From contig JACPUH010000016.1 in NCBI GenBank assembly GCA_016192345.1, positions 1-58,537 on the forward strand: a stretch of DNA of 58,537 bases, given 5' to 3'. The stretch comes from Ignavibacteriales bacterium. GTDB taxonomy: Bacteria; Bacteroidota; Ignavibacteria; UBA10030. Within the stretch, counting starts at the first letter, position 1; each line of letters starts with the position of its first letter. Made by a program: the position numbers and the translations under genes. The notes beneath the pieces were generated by a model. That model searched no databases and had not been told where the DNA came from. It saw only the letters and a program-made list of their open reading frames with translations. This document shows positions 19,940 to 28,079 of this stretch, piece by piece.

Positions 19940-20072
19940 CGGGGGATCCCATTCGTATGTGCTCTGTGGGTCCGCATAGGGTTCTGTTGCCGACACGGTA
20001 GGCTCTTCGAATAACCGGCCTCGTCGCAAAGGAGGCGAAGGGGCTAGGAGCGGTATGTCATATCAGGTTCGC

Positions 20073-20110
20073 CAAAAAAAAGAGGGCCGGACAAAGCTGT
20101 CCGGCCCTCA
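20073..20110 (-). terminator. strong intrinsic terminator after the beta-helix/T9SS gene
   Basis: A perfect 12-bp stem (GAGGGCCGGACA / TGTCCGGCCCTC) with a 4-base loop is followed on the minus strand by eight Ts. It ends the transcript carrying the TonB receptor and beta-helix gene and separates it from the DUF362-GH105 unit. Confidence 0.93.
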
Positions 20111-20118
20111 AGACCCGC

Positions 20119-21804
20119 TTATTTAATCAACAACATTTTCCGTGCAGCGACAAAGTTCTGCGATGTGAGCGTATAGAAATACACGCCGCTCGTCAACGAG
20201 GAGGCATCGAAGGTCACGGAATGCGTTCCGGCATCCCTTTTCTCATTGACCAACGTCGTCACTTCCTGACCGAGCATGTTCACAACCTTCAGCACAACGT
20301 TCCCTGATTGGGGGAGCAAGAAGCTGATCGTCGTCGTCGGGTTGAACGGGTTAGGATAGTTCTGATGGAGGGCGAACTCCACCGGGATGGCTCCATCCGG
20401 TACGTTTACCGACGTGGCGGGATCCGCCTGCCACTGGGCTTTTCTCGTCGGGAACCAATTCAAGTCGCCGACCGGATAACCGCCTGCCCCACCGGTGTAG
20501 GCAGCAGAAGAAGTCGGATAGGCGAAGTTGAGCGTGTCTGTCAAAAATAGGGTTTCTTTGCGCTCCCAGTCATACTTCGGGTCAAACGTCGCATTCTGTT
20601 TGATTTTTCCTGATCCGCCTTCCGCGATCGGTTTGTAGAACCACTCGGCCATGGAGACCGCCGTCGGGAGGGCTTTGGTAAAGACGACCGGCGTCGTAAC
20701 CTTGGTAAACGCGTTGACGGAATCGGCCCCCAGTTGTTTATTAATATACCAGGTGAGTGGAATAAGATTTCCGATACCCGCATCGGAGAGACCGTTGCGG
20801 CTGTCGTAGAACGCCTGGAGGGACGGACTGACGGAATAGAAATTGTTCTTGATGGAGTAGTTTGCAGCGGCAATAGTGTCATTGGCGGGGATGGTGCCAA
20901 CGAGAGTCATTCTGTATGCACCGCTGGGACCCCGTTCACCGGTATCGCCAAACTCGCCCAGGCGCTCGGTTGCGGTGCTATCATTCCCGAAGATGAAGTT
21001 ATCGACGAGGAGGTTGTTGGTGATGCGCACGACTCCGCCAACCATCCCAAGACCCATCCCACCATGTTCGGCCAGTTCGTTGAAGACTGTATTGTGATTG
21101 ATGACGATATTCCTCAAGGGAACCTGACCGGCCCCAAAGTGGCGGAACACACGGTCGCTCATGTTGAAGAAGGAGTTGTTCTCGATGTATGCTGAATCGA
21201 TGGAAACATTCCTGAAATCTATCGCTCTTCCGTTTCCAAGATTGTTCGCGCGGACGTTCCCGGCATTCGCGAAAACCGAATTGGTTACCCTGACATATCG
21301 TGTTGCCACCGAGGTCTGAATGAGGGTCGCCGTGCTGCCGTTCAGCGTACAACTATCAACATAGACTGACGATCCCAGTCGATTCACGTTGATAATGCGG
21401 GACTGGTAGACAGAGAAGGCCTCGCCCCCTTCGTCCCAACCATTGAGAGAAAGATTCTTCAGCCACAGGAGGGTATCGACCTGGAAGATCTGGGCCGCAT
21501 AGGTCCCCGCCCCGGTTCTAAATGCATTCACTATCGGCTTCGCGCCTGTTCCGTACGCCGCCCTTATTCGCAGCGCATATCCTGTGTTCTGGACAGCCCG
21601 TGAAAAGTACAAGCCATTTCTCTTCAGGACATACACCCGTGCCGGATTAACCCTCTGGCCGGTAGCTGTTGTATCGCCCCGGATTTGATCATCGAGATAT
21701 TTATTGCTCGTAATAAACGGCTCGAGGGTGAGTTCGTTTTGTCCAAACATCGCGCATGGTATGATGAATACCGCTGCGAAGATGATGATGACAAGGGTTC
21801 TCAT
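20119..21804 (-). CDS. secreted beta-helix protein with T9SS sorting domain
   Basis: About 561 aa. The ATG at 21804 has a perfect AGGAGGTTGCA before it, so the longer frame is not used. Signal peptide MRTLVIIIFAAVFIIPCAMFGQ. The mature part (about 25-400) is a run of short beta rungs rich in Asn and Ser (IINVNRLGSSVYVDSCTLNG, RYVRVTNSVFANAGN, SIDSAYIENNSFFNMSD, NIVINHNTVFNE, VVRITNNLLVDNF), that is, a right-handed beta-helix of the DUF4957/DUF5123 or pectate-lyase-like type. A T9SS sorting domain closes it (NYPNPFNPTTTISFLLP ... SGVYFYTLTSQNFVAARKML). It directly follows the TonB receptor by 86 bases, where a SusD partner would usually be. A surface glycan-binding or lyase role is possible, but no catalytic residues are recognised. 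Confidence 0.75.
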   Translation of the reverse strand: MRTLVIIIFAAVFIIPCAMFGQNELTLEPFITSNKYLDDQIRGDTTATGQRVNPARVYVLKRNGLYFSRAVQNTGYALRIRAAYGTGAKPIVNAFRTGAGTYAAQIFQVDTLLWLKNLSLNGWDEGGEAFSVYQSRIINVNRLGSSVYVDSCTLNGSTATLIQTSVATRYVRVTNSVFANAGNVRANNLGNGRAIDFRNVSIDSAYIENNSFFNMSDRVFRHFGAGQVPLRNIVINHNTVFNELAEHGGMGLGMVGGVVRITNNLLVDNFIFGNDSTATERLGEFGDTGERGPSGAYRMTLVGTIPANDTIAAANYSIKNNFYSVSPSLQAFYDSRNGLSDAGIGNLIPLTWYINKQLGADSVNAFTKVTTPVVFTKALPTAVSMAEWFYKPIAEGGSGKIKQNATFDPKYDWERKETLFLTDTLNFAYPTSSAAYTGGAGGYPVGDLNWFPTRKAQWQADPATSVNVPDGAIPVEFALHQNYPNPFNPTTTISFLLPQSGNVVLKVVNMLGQEVTTLVNEKRDAGTHSVTFDASSLTSGVYFYTLTSQNFVAARKMLLIK

Positions 21805-21890
21805 TGCAACCTCCTGTTTGTAAATGATTGAACCTTGTGATTTATGGTGTGATACAAGGGTGACAAAGATGCCTTGATCCATTGGCATCC

Positions 21891-24800
21891 TTAGAACTCG
21901 AGCCTTACTCCAAAATCAACCGTCGTCCCATACCTGTTGCTGACATCGGTCAACATCCAATCGGCAAGTCGATTGGCAATCGTAGTGCCCTCCCGGACAT
22001 TGGTGACGTTGTTCGCATTGAAGATGAACGAAAGATTGTCCGTCATTTTCTGCTTCACGGCGACATCCCATCGCCTGTAGGCATCCGTGACACCATCCCC
22101 CCGTTGATCGGATGAAAAACTGCGGTTGAACGCCCCTTGATAGAAGAATGAAATCCGCAGTGAGAAATCAGCAAAATCGTATCCGAGGGATGCGTTGGCA
22201 AAGAACTCGGGTTGGTCCTCCAGCCTGCGTTTTTTCTCAACGATGGTACGATGAGTGATATCGGGCCGGCCGGGGCGCGGGTTCGGGGTTTTCACAGTGT
22301 CCGAGGTGGTCAACCATGTCTCGGATCGGACAATGGTGAAATTGTAGTTGAGAACGATGTTCTTGAAATGCCAGGGGAGGAAGCGTAAATCCGTTTGGTG
22401 TTCGACTTCGAACCCCCACACGCGGGTCGGCCTCGAAGAATTGTAGTGGTATGTAAGCGTGTAATCCGAACTGGCGAACGGAAAGGTATCCGTGTACAAC
22501 CGCCAGTTCACTCCCAGTTTGTCGACAACGTCTTTCCGCGCGACTCGTTCGCCGTACACATCGACCGAATCATATGGGAAGGTGATCCCGCTGATGGAGT
22601 GATACATATTCTTGATGTCCTTGTAGAACGCGGCCACACTGAATAAACCGATGTTCTCGCCGAAAAACTGTGTTTGGACCTCATAGTTCGTGGCAATGGC
22701 ATTTTTCAACTCGGGATTTCCAATGCTGAGCGTGTTGCCGCTGGCGGAACGAACCACGAATTTCGGCAATCGGTGGTTAAAATCGGGCCTTGCCAATGCT
22801 TTATAGGCTGCCAGTCGCAAGGTCATGAAACTCACGGGCCGTATAATTGCCTGGACGTTCGGGAGCACGGTCGTTTCCTTGTAGTTGACCTCCTTTTCAT
22901 AACTATAACCAGTCTGGGCAAAGATGAAACCGCTCAAGGGGAGTGGTGTATAGGTCCCCAGGTAATCATTGTCGTCCTGCTCCACTCTCACACCGGTCAT
23001 CAGCGTTAACAACGGTCCGATGTTGAGCGTGTTCATGAAATAGGCGGCCCCGATGCTTTCGGTCAGGCCGTATCGATCCGCATCGACCAGAACGTTTCTC
23101 CGATACTCCGCGTCGTCGTGAAATTCAGTATCCCGGGCCTCCTTGTATCCGTTGATGTTAAGCGACCGCCACAATCTCAAATCGTATCGGTTAATCAGCG
23201 GATAGAGCCTGTAGTTGCCGAAGATGTCCCGGTCGGACGGATTGGGATCAAGAAAATTAGTGAAGGAGACTCCCTGGGTGCCGATCAACCCGTCAAAACG
23301 CGTTCCGGAGAAGTCTTTTTGCGAAAACGACCCGTCAGGATTTATGTTATACGCACCAACGGCAAAAAGATAGATCGTATGAATATATTCATCCGTCATG
23401 AACGAACGTGACTTCGCCCGATATTTTCCCCCCATCTTTACCTCACCCGAGACGGATTCCCCCAACGTATACTTCCTCACGACGTTTAAAAATGCCGTTC
23501 GTTCCTTATCATAATTTGCTGAGCGGCGGTCGGTGGCCCTGTCGAGGACTGCGGCGCGAAAATTGTTGAACGCGTAGGGGATCCACTCTTCGACAGGACC
23601 TTTCCGGTATTCATTCGGGACGTTTCGCATCCCCGAGCTGTCCCCGGAAGTTGACGAAGCCTCAATGAAGCCCAAATTATAATCGTACGGGGTTTTTACT
23701 CTCGACTCGGAAAAAGCGATATTCCAATCCGCTTCAAATCCGAACAGGTAATTCTCCCCCCGCAGTGAAGAACTGAACGTCGAGATATCCGTCATCCTAT
23801 CGCGATAGGCGTAGTCCACGCCGCCCGACCAATGATAGTTTCTGTTATGGGTGAGGTAATCCCTCGACGTCTTGTTGAAGACATTATTGAACCGGATCGT
23901 ACCGTCATCCGGGGTGTTGATATCAAGGAGGATGCTGCCGCCACCACGCTTTCGGTTTTCATTGACATAGGTGACGTTGAATTCAGAGACTCTGTAGTCG
24001 GTATAATTATTTTCCGACTGGTCATAGTCATGATCGGTGATTTCGTTGCTTCGAATCGTTTTCTCGAGATTGCCGGTGACCTGAACTCCGAGGAAATCAT
24101 CAAGGAATCGCTCACCGTACCGTCCGTTCAGGTTATACTGCGAGGCGGAGGCGTCGAGCCCGTTGTAATTCCCTCTCCCGTCAAACCGGATGAGCCGTTC
24201 ACTCGGAGCCTTCCTGGTCACCAAATTCACCGAACCCGCAATAGCGTCGGCATCCTTATCGGGTGTCAACGCTTTGTACAATTCAATCCCTGCCAGTGAA
24301 CCCTGGGCAATGGTGCTGAGGTCAACACCGCGATCGTTTGCCCCCGTCGGGGCGATTCTCACTCCATCAATTGTGATCGTCGAAAACTTGGAACTGAGTC
24401 CGCGCAAGACCACCTGAGACGCCTCGCCTCCGCTCCTCAACAACGAGACTCCCGATAACCGCCCGATGGCCGCCGCCGCGTTCGCGTCCGGCAACTCCTG
24501 GATTCTCTCCTCCGACACGACACTCACCATCGTGTTGGCGGTGATCTGTTGGTTGATCGCCGCAATCTGGCCCCGCATCTGAGCCGTCACTGTCACCATC
24601 TCGCCTAGAATAATTGCCGGGTTCAGCTGAACATTCAACTCCACGTCGCGGCCCGTCGTCAGATCCACGCTGATCTCTCTGGATTCGTAGCCCACGTACG
24701 AGACTTTCACGTTGAACACCCCCGGAGGAATCCGGACGATCCTGTACTCTCCTTCAAGATCCGTTGCACTTCCCAGTGACGTGCCAAGAAGGTAGACGTT

Positions 24801-24929
24801 CACACCCGTGAGGCGCTCGCCGTTGGTCGAATCCGTCACGATACCGCGGAGCGTACTCTGAGCCATAAGGATGGGCGGGAGAAGAACCAGGGAAAGAAAT
24901 AAACCTGCTGCAGAAGAAAAAGCTTTCAT
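21891..24929 (-). CDS. TonB-dependent outer-membrane receptor with carboxypeptidase-like N-terminal domain
   Basis: About 1012 aa. The ATG is fixed by GGAGGAG 7 bases upstream; the longer frame overlaps the regulator gene. Signal peptide MKAFSSAAGLFLSLVLLPPI (cleavage near LMAQ). Residues about 24-110 form a CarboxypepD_reg-like domain (LRGIVTDSTNGERLTGVNVY, YRIVRIPPGVFNVKVSYVGY). The plug domain follows (AIGRLSGVSLLRSGGEAS, VVLRGLSSKFSTITIDGVRI, LYKALTPDKDADAIAGSVNL), then a long 22-strand barrel ending in the aromatic C-terminus VDFGVRLEF. It imports substrates in a TonB-dependent way, here probably plant cell-wall oligosaccharides. No SusD gene is next to it. It lies 95 bases after the GntR-type regulator and is probably part of, or controlled together with, that transcript. 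Confidence 0.92.
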   Translation of the reverse strand: MKAFSSAAGLFLSLVLLPPILMAQSTLRGIVTDSTNGERLTGVNVYLLGTSLGSATDLEGEYRIVRIPPGVFNVKVSYVGYESREISVDLTTGRDVELNVQLNPAIILGEMVTVTAQMRGQIAAINQQITANTMVSVVSEERIQELPDANAAAAIGRLSGVSLLRSGGEASQVVLRGLSSKFSTITIDGVRIAPTGANDRGVDLSTIAQGSLAGIELYKALTPDKDADAIAGSVNLVTRKAPSERLIRFDGRGNYNGLDASASQYNLNGRYGERFLDDFLGVQVTGNLEKTIRSNEITDHDYDQSENNYTDYRVSEFNVTYVNENRKRGGGSILLDINTPDDGTIRFNNVFNKTSRDYLTHNRNYHWSGGVDYAYRDRMTDISTFSSSLRGENYLFGFEADWNIAFSESRVKTPYDYNLGFIEASSTSGDSSGMRNVPNEYRKGPVEEWIPYAFNNFRAAVLDRATDRRSANYDKERTAFLNVVRKYTLGESVSGEVKMGGKYRAKSRSFMTDEYIHTIYLFAVGAYNINPDGSFSQKDFSGTRFDGLIGTQGVSFTNFLDPNPSDRDIFGNYRLYPLINRYDLRLWRSLNINGYKEARDTEFHDDAEYRRNVLVDADRYGLTESIGAAYFMNTLNIGPLLTLMTGVRVEQDDNDYLGTYTPLPLSGFIFAQTGYSYEKEVNYKETTVLPNVQAIIRPVSFMTLRLAAYKALARPDFNHRLPKFVVRSASGNTLSIGNPELKNAIATNYEVQTQFFGENIGLFSVAAFYKDIKNMYHSISGITFPYDSVDVYGERVARKDVVDKLGVNWRLYTDTFPFASSDYTLTYHYNSSRPTRVWGFEVEHQTDLRFLPWHFKNIVLNYNFTIVRSETWLTTSDTVKTPNPRPGRPDITHRTIVEKKRRLEDQPEFFANASLGYDFADFSLRISFFYQGAFNRSFSSDQRGDGVTDAYRRWDVAVKQKMTDNLSFIFNANNVTNVREGTTIANRLADWMLTDVSNRYGTTVDFGVRLEF

Positions 24930-25024
24930 AACGATACTCCTCCTTGGGACCATTGGAAGGAAGGACACACTGTCTTGGCTGCTATGCCAAATGGGTGAGA
25001 CTCCAATGTTGTTGACACTCAGCC

Positions 25025-26182
25025 CTACCGAATACTCCCACCGCGGGAGACGTTGGCTCGTGGCGACCTGAAGGATGTCGCGCTCCTTGCACCGCCACAC
25101 GATTCGCGGATAACGAGTTCCGGCTTTAAAATTCTCCTGATCGAGCCGTTTTTTTTCTTCATCTGGTTCACGAGCAATTCCATGGCTTGACGCCCAATCA
25201 GATCCGTCGGCTGACGAACCGTGGTAAGCGGCACCGCCGCATACTCTCCACGCTCGATATCGTCGAATCCGACGATGGCAACGTCGCCGGGCACCCGGAC
25301 TCCCTGTTCCAGGAGCGCGTGCTCAAATCCCAAGGCCGAGAGGTCGTTGTAGACAAACATGGCGTCCGGCTTGACGGTCAATTTGCCGAACCGTTTTCCG
25401 ATCTCGTAGCCCGACTGGTAGTCATGCCACTCACCCCTCTTACTGAGGCGGAACAGGATCCGTTTGTCGATCCGTCGTCCGTGCGCCTTCAGAGCCCGCT
25501 GATATCCCTGGAGGCGCAACTCCCCCACCATGTTCCCCTCCTCCCCATTGATGTATCCAACCTTTTGGTAACCAAGCTTCAGAAGATAGTCGGTCGCCAT
25601 AAATCCACCGAGCGCATGGTCACACCCGACAAGCGGGATCGTCTCATCGGCGATGTAGGAAACCATGACAAAGGGAAATCCTTCGTGCAATAACCTTCGG
25701 ATCGTGGGTGTGGCATGATACTTATGGGTCATTGTCGCAATGATCATCCCGGTAACACCAAACTTCCGGAAGCGCGCAATCTGCGCCTCCTCCTTTTCCA
25801 CCTTCCCGGATGAATTCGAGATCAACACGTGGTATCCCAGTTCGTAGGCGGCATCCTCGACGGCGTGCATGGTGCGTGAAAAGAAGGGACTTCGAATATC
25901 GCGAAGGACGAGACCGATGGTACGTTGCTCGCGCCGGTGCGTTTCCGGCGCAGGCTTGGCGACATAGGTTCCCTTGCCGACCCGGCTGAACACGATCCCT
26001 TCATAGATCATGGTCGCCAACGCCTTCTTCACCGTGATGACGCTTACTCCGTACGAGGAAGCTAGCTCGGCATGCGACCCTAGTTGGTCGTCGGCTTTCA
26101 GTTTGTTCCCGGCTATCTTCGACTTGATGTCGTTGACGATCTGAAGATAGAGCGGCGTGGAGTCGTGGAGATCGATAGGCAT
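25025..26182 (-). CDS. GntR-family regulator with LacI-type ligand-binding domain (AraR-like architecture)
   Basis: 385 aa. Residues 5-75 are a GntR winged helix (TPLYLQIVNDIKSKIAGNKL, AELASSYGVSVITVKKALAT, GIVFSRVGKGTYVA). Residues about 85-365 are a periplasmic-binding-protein-like sensor of the LacI/GalR type (TIGLVLRDIRSPFFSRTMHA, MFVYNDLSALGFEHALLEQG, VAIVGFDDIERGEYAAVPLT). This is the domain order of AraR-type repressors, which respond to a sugar. ATG start with AGGTTA 8 bases upstream. Its own promoter carries the palindrome CCTGGTATACCAGG over the predicted transcription start, so autoregulation is likely. It is followed directly by the TonB receptor gene, the most probable target. 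Confidence 0.92.
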   Translation of the reverse strand: MPIDLHDSTPLYLQIVNDIKSKIAGNKLKADDQLGSHAELASSYGVSVITVKKALATMIYEGIVFSRVGKGTYVAKPAPETHRREQRTIGLVLRDIRSPFFSRTMHAVEDAAYELGYHVLISNSSGKVEKEEAQIARFRKFGVTGMIIATMTHKYHATPTIRRLLHEGFPFVMVSYIADETIPLVGCDHALGGFMATDYLLKLGYQKVGYINGEEGNMVGELRLQGYQRALKAHGRRIDKRILFRLSKRGEWHDYQSGYEIGKRFGKLTVKPDAMFVYNDLSALGFEHALLEQGVRVPGDVAIVGFDDIERGEYAAVPLTTVRQPTDLIGRQAMELLVNQMKKKNGSIRRILKPELVIRESCGGARSATSFRSPRANVSRGGSIR

Positions 26183-26191
26183 TTTTTGTAA

Positions 26192-26205
26192 CCTGGTATA
26201 CCAGG
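26192..26205. promoter_or_regulatory. perfect 14-bp palindrome, predicted operator of the GntR-type regulator
   Basis: CCTGGTATACCAGG is fully self-complementary and its GTATAC core fits the GT-N-AC pattern of GntR-family operators. It lies just downstream of the -10 box (26212-26217), covering the expected transcription start of the regulator gene, 10 bases before the ATG. A bound repressor there would block initiation. Confidence 0.75.
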
Positions 26206-26211
26206 CATACG

Positions 26212-26240
26212 ATAGTACGCATTCAACCCACTTTTGTCAA
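26212..26240 (-). promoter_or_regulatory. sigma70-like promoter of the GntR-type regulator
   Basis: On the minus strand TTGACA (26240-26235), a 17-base spacer and TACTAT (26217-26212) form a good sigma70-type promoter about 35 bases before the ATG. An A/T-rich stretch lies just upstream of the -35 box. The same -10 hexamer recurs in the promoter at 32373. Confidence 0.75.
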
Positions 26241-26343
26241 GTTCTTTTTTTTAACGCTGTGGAAAAAATCGTGTTGGCACGGCCGGGCTCTCCTCCCATG
26301 GTATCATCGTTCGATAGAATAAGCCCAAAAACTCTCACTTTTC

Positions 26344-26357
26344 CGCAAACGTTTGCA
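26344..26357. promoter_or_regulatory. LacI-family operator-like palindrome between lacI-type and gntR-type genes
   Basis: The 12 bases GCAAACGTTTGC (26345-26356) are a perfect palindrome around a central CG, as in LacI/GalR-family operators (consensus-like TGnAAnCGnTTnCA). It lies about 105 bases upstream of the -35 box of the regulator promoter and 87 bases after the stop of the lacI-type gene. Confidence 0.75.
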
Positions 26358-26442
26358 GAAAAAGCTAATAATTACTACGGTTCCTGAGAACTATTCTTGT
26401 CCTGTGTTTTTTCGCCGGGGGGGTAAAGGGTGGGAACGAATA

Positions 26443-27444
26443 CTAGGTGGAACCACGTACAATCAGCTTTGCAGGCAATATCACGGTTTTCGGCGCGGTT
26501 ACCCTTTTTTCGATCGTCTCGATGAGTATTTCAGCCGCCGTGCTTCCCATGAGGAAGGAGGGTTGATCGACGGTGGTCAAGGGAGGATCGACCAACCCCG
26601 TAATCCTGTTATTGGAGAAACCCATAATCGCGATATCGCCTGGAATGCGCAGCCCGGCTTCCCCAATCCTCTGAAAGGCCCCGACGGCAACAGGGTCATT
26701 GACGGCAAAAACGGCATCAGGGATTTTATGTTCCCTGATCAACGCGTCCATCGACAGATAGCCGTTTTGTTCCTGCAATCCTCCGGTGCGCACAAACTCC
26801 TTGAGCACGGGCAGCCTCTGTTTCTTCATGGCATCGATGTATCCATTCCACCGTTGTACGCAAATATCCAATTCCCTTGGCCCTCCAAAATGCGCTATCT
26901 TCTTGTACCCTCTTCCGATCAGGTAGCTCACGGCGTCAAACGCAGATTGGTAATCGTTGATCACTACTTTGCTTGCCCTGACTCCCCCGGGAACACGATC
27001 GAAAAACACCAGGGGGATTTTCCTCTTCAGAAGATCCTGAAAGTGAGTTCCTCGCTTGGTTTGTTGGGTGATCGAGACGATCACGCCGGCTACACGGTGA
27101 TGAATCATGGTTTCCACATTTATCCGCTCGCGTTCGAAGTTTTCGTTCGACTGGCAGAGGATGATCGTGTACCCCGACCGGTAGGCTACCTCCTCCATGC
27201 CGCTGATTGCCGAGGAAAAAAAATCATGCTTGATCTCCGGAACAATCACCCCGATCGTCGTTGTCTGACTGATTTTCAGACTCTTAGCAATCGGGTTCGG
27301 CGAGTACAGCATCGCCTTCGCGGTCCTCCGGATCCGCTCCTTTGTCTCAAGCTTGATGTCGGGATGGTTGCTGAGAGCCCTGGAAACTGTTGAGGGGGAG
27401 ATCCTGAGTTTCTTGGCAATGTCGATGATAGTGGCATGTTTCAT
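26443..27444 (-). CDS. LacI-family transcriptional repressor
   Basis: 333 aa. Residues 3-50 are the LacI helix-turn-helix with hinge (ATIIDIAKKLRISPSTVSRA, then LSNHPDIKLETKERIRR and PNPIAKSLK). Residues about 60-333 are the sugar-binding periplasmic-binding-protein fold (TIGVIVPEIKHDFFSSAISG, VVINDYQSAFDAVSYLIGRG, AVFAVNDPVAVGAFQRIGEA, IAIMGFSNNRITGLVDPPLT). ATG start with AGGA 8 bases upstream. A match to the LacI-family operator consensus lies 12 bases before the start codon, so it probably represses itself. The gene is divergent from kdgF, which suggests a KdgR/UxuR-like role in uronate control, but the effector is not known. Confidence 0.93.
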   Translation of the reverse strand: MKHATIIDIAKKLRISPSTVSRALSNHPDIKLETKERIRRTAKAMLYSPNPIAKSLKISQTTTIGVIVPEIKHDFFSSAISGMEEVAYRSGYTIILCQSNENFERERINVETMIHHRVAGVIVSITQQTKRGTHFQDLLKRKIPLVFFDRVPGGVRASKVVINDYQSAFDAVSYLIGRGYKKIAHFGGPRELDICVQRWNGYIDAMKKQRLPVLKEFVRTGGLQEQNGYLSMDALIREHKIPDAVFAVNDPVAVGAFQRIGEAGLRIPGDIAIMGFSNNRITGLVDPPLTTVDQPSFLMGSTAAEILIETIEKRVTAPKTVILPAKLIVRGST

Positions 27445-27455
27445 GGTATCATTCC

Positions 27456-27469
27456 TGCAAACGCTTCCA
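27456..27469. promoter_or_regulatory. LacI-family operator-like site upstream of the lacI-type gene
   Basis: TGCAAACGCTTCCA fits TGnAAnCGnTTnCA at every fixed position. It lies 12 bases before the ATG of the LacI gene in the 264-base divergent region shared with kdgF. The rest of that region (27470-27708) shows no gene and no clear second operator. Confidence 0.7.
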
Positions 27470-27708
27470 GTTCAGGAGAATAAAGAATTCCGTCCCGAGG
27501 GTCCGATTTCATCTTGGCTTCAACAACTTCCTTTTCTTGGTGTGGGGAGTCTGAGGTTCGCTGTCTTTTCATTGTGCCTTGGTGTCTGAGCACGCACGTT
27601 GCTGAAAGAAATAAACCACATCTTGATCTTGAGGGAAAAAACGCCCATTGTAGCAGCCCCAGCCCACCGCGCTTCGAATCCTGAACACGCCGAAAGGAGA
27701 TTGTCACT

Positions 27709-28068
27709 ATGAAGCAGAGTCCGATGTTTATCTTCGCCCAAGAGCATGGATGGATGGCTGCCGGCGAAGGGGTTGACCGGAAGGTCCTCGGGTTCGGCCC
27801 GGACCTGATGATGATGCATGTGAAATTCCACAAAGGAGCGGTGGGGTACACCCACAAACATCCTCATCGGCAGGTCAGCTATATCGTCTCCGGTTCGTTC
27901 GACGTGACGATCGGAGGGGAGACGAAAACACTGCACATGGGAGATTGCTACTATGTCCCGGCAGACATCGAGCATGGCGTGGTGGCGCTGGAAGAGGCCA
28001 GCCTGGTCGACGTCTTCACTCCCTGTCGGGACGACATCATCGCCGCTCATTTCAAAACGGGGAACTGA
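27709..28068 (+). CDS. kdgF: KdgF-type cupin, unsaturated uronate linearisation
   Basis: 119 aa, a single cupin domain. The sequence closely follows KdgF proteins as I recall them: GVDRKVLGFGPDLMMMHVKF, GYTHKHPHRQVSYIVSG, TIGGETKTLHMGDCYYVPAD, IEHGVVAL and DVFTPCRDDI. The H-x-H-x-H/Q cluster (residues 49-55) and His89 form the cupin metal site. KdgF converts 4,5-unsaturated galacturonate or related monouronates, released by GH88/GH105 enzymes, to linear 5-keto-4-deoxyuronate in the cytoplasm. AAGGAG lies 9 bases before the ATG. It is the only plus-strand gene in the first 32 kb, divergent from the LacI repressor and convergent with the Gfo/Idh gene (11 bases apart). kduI/kduD/kdgK are not in the window. 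Confidence 0.88.
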   Translation: MKQSPMFIFAQEHGWMAAGEGVDRKVLGFGPDLMMMHVKFHKGAVGYTHKHPHRQVSYIVSGSFDVTIGGETKTLHMGDCYYVPADIEHGVVALEEASLVDVFTPCRDDIIAAHFKTGN

Positions 28069-28079
28069 CTCTCGTCCCG

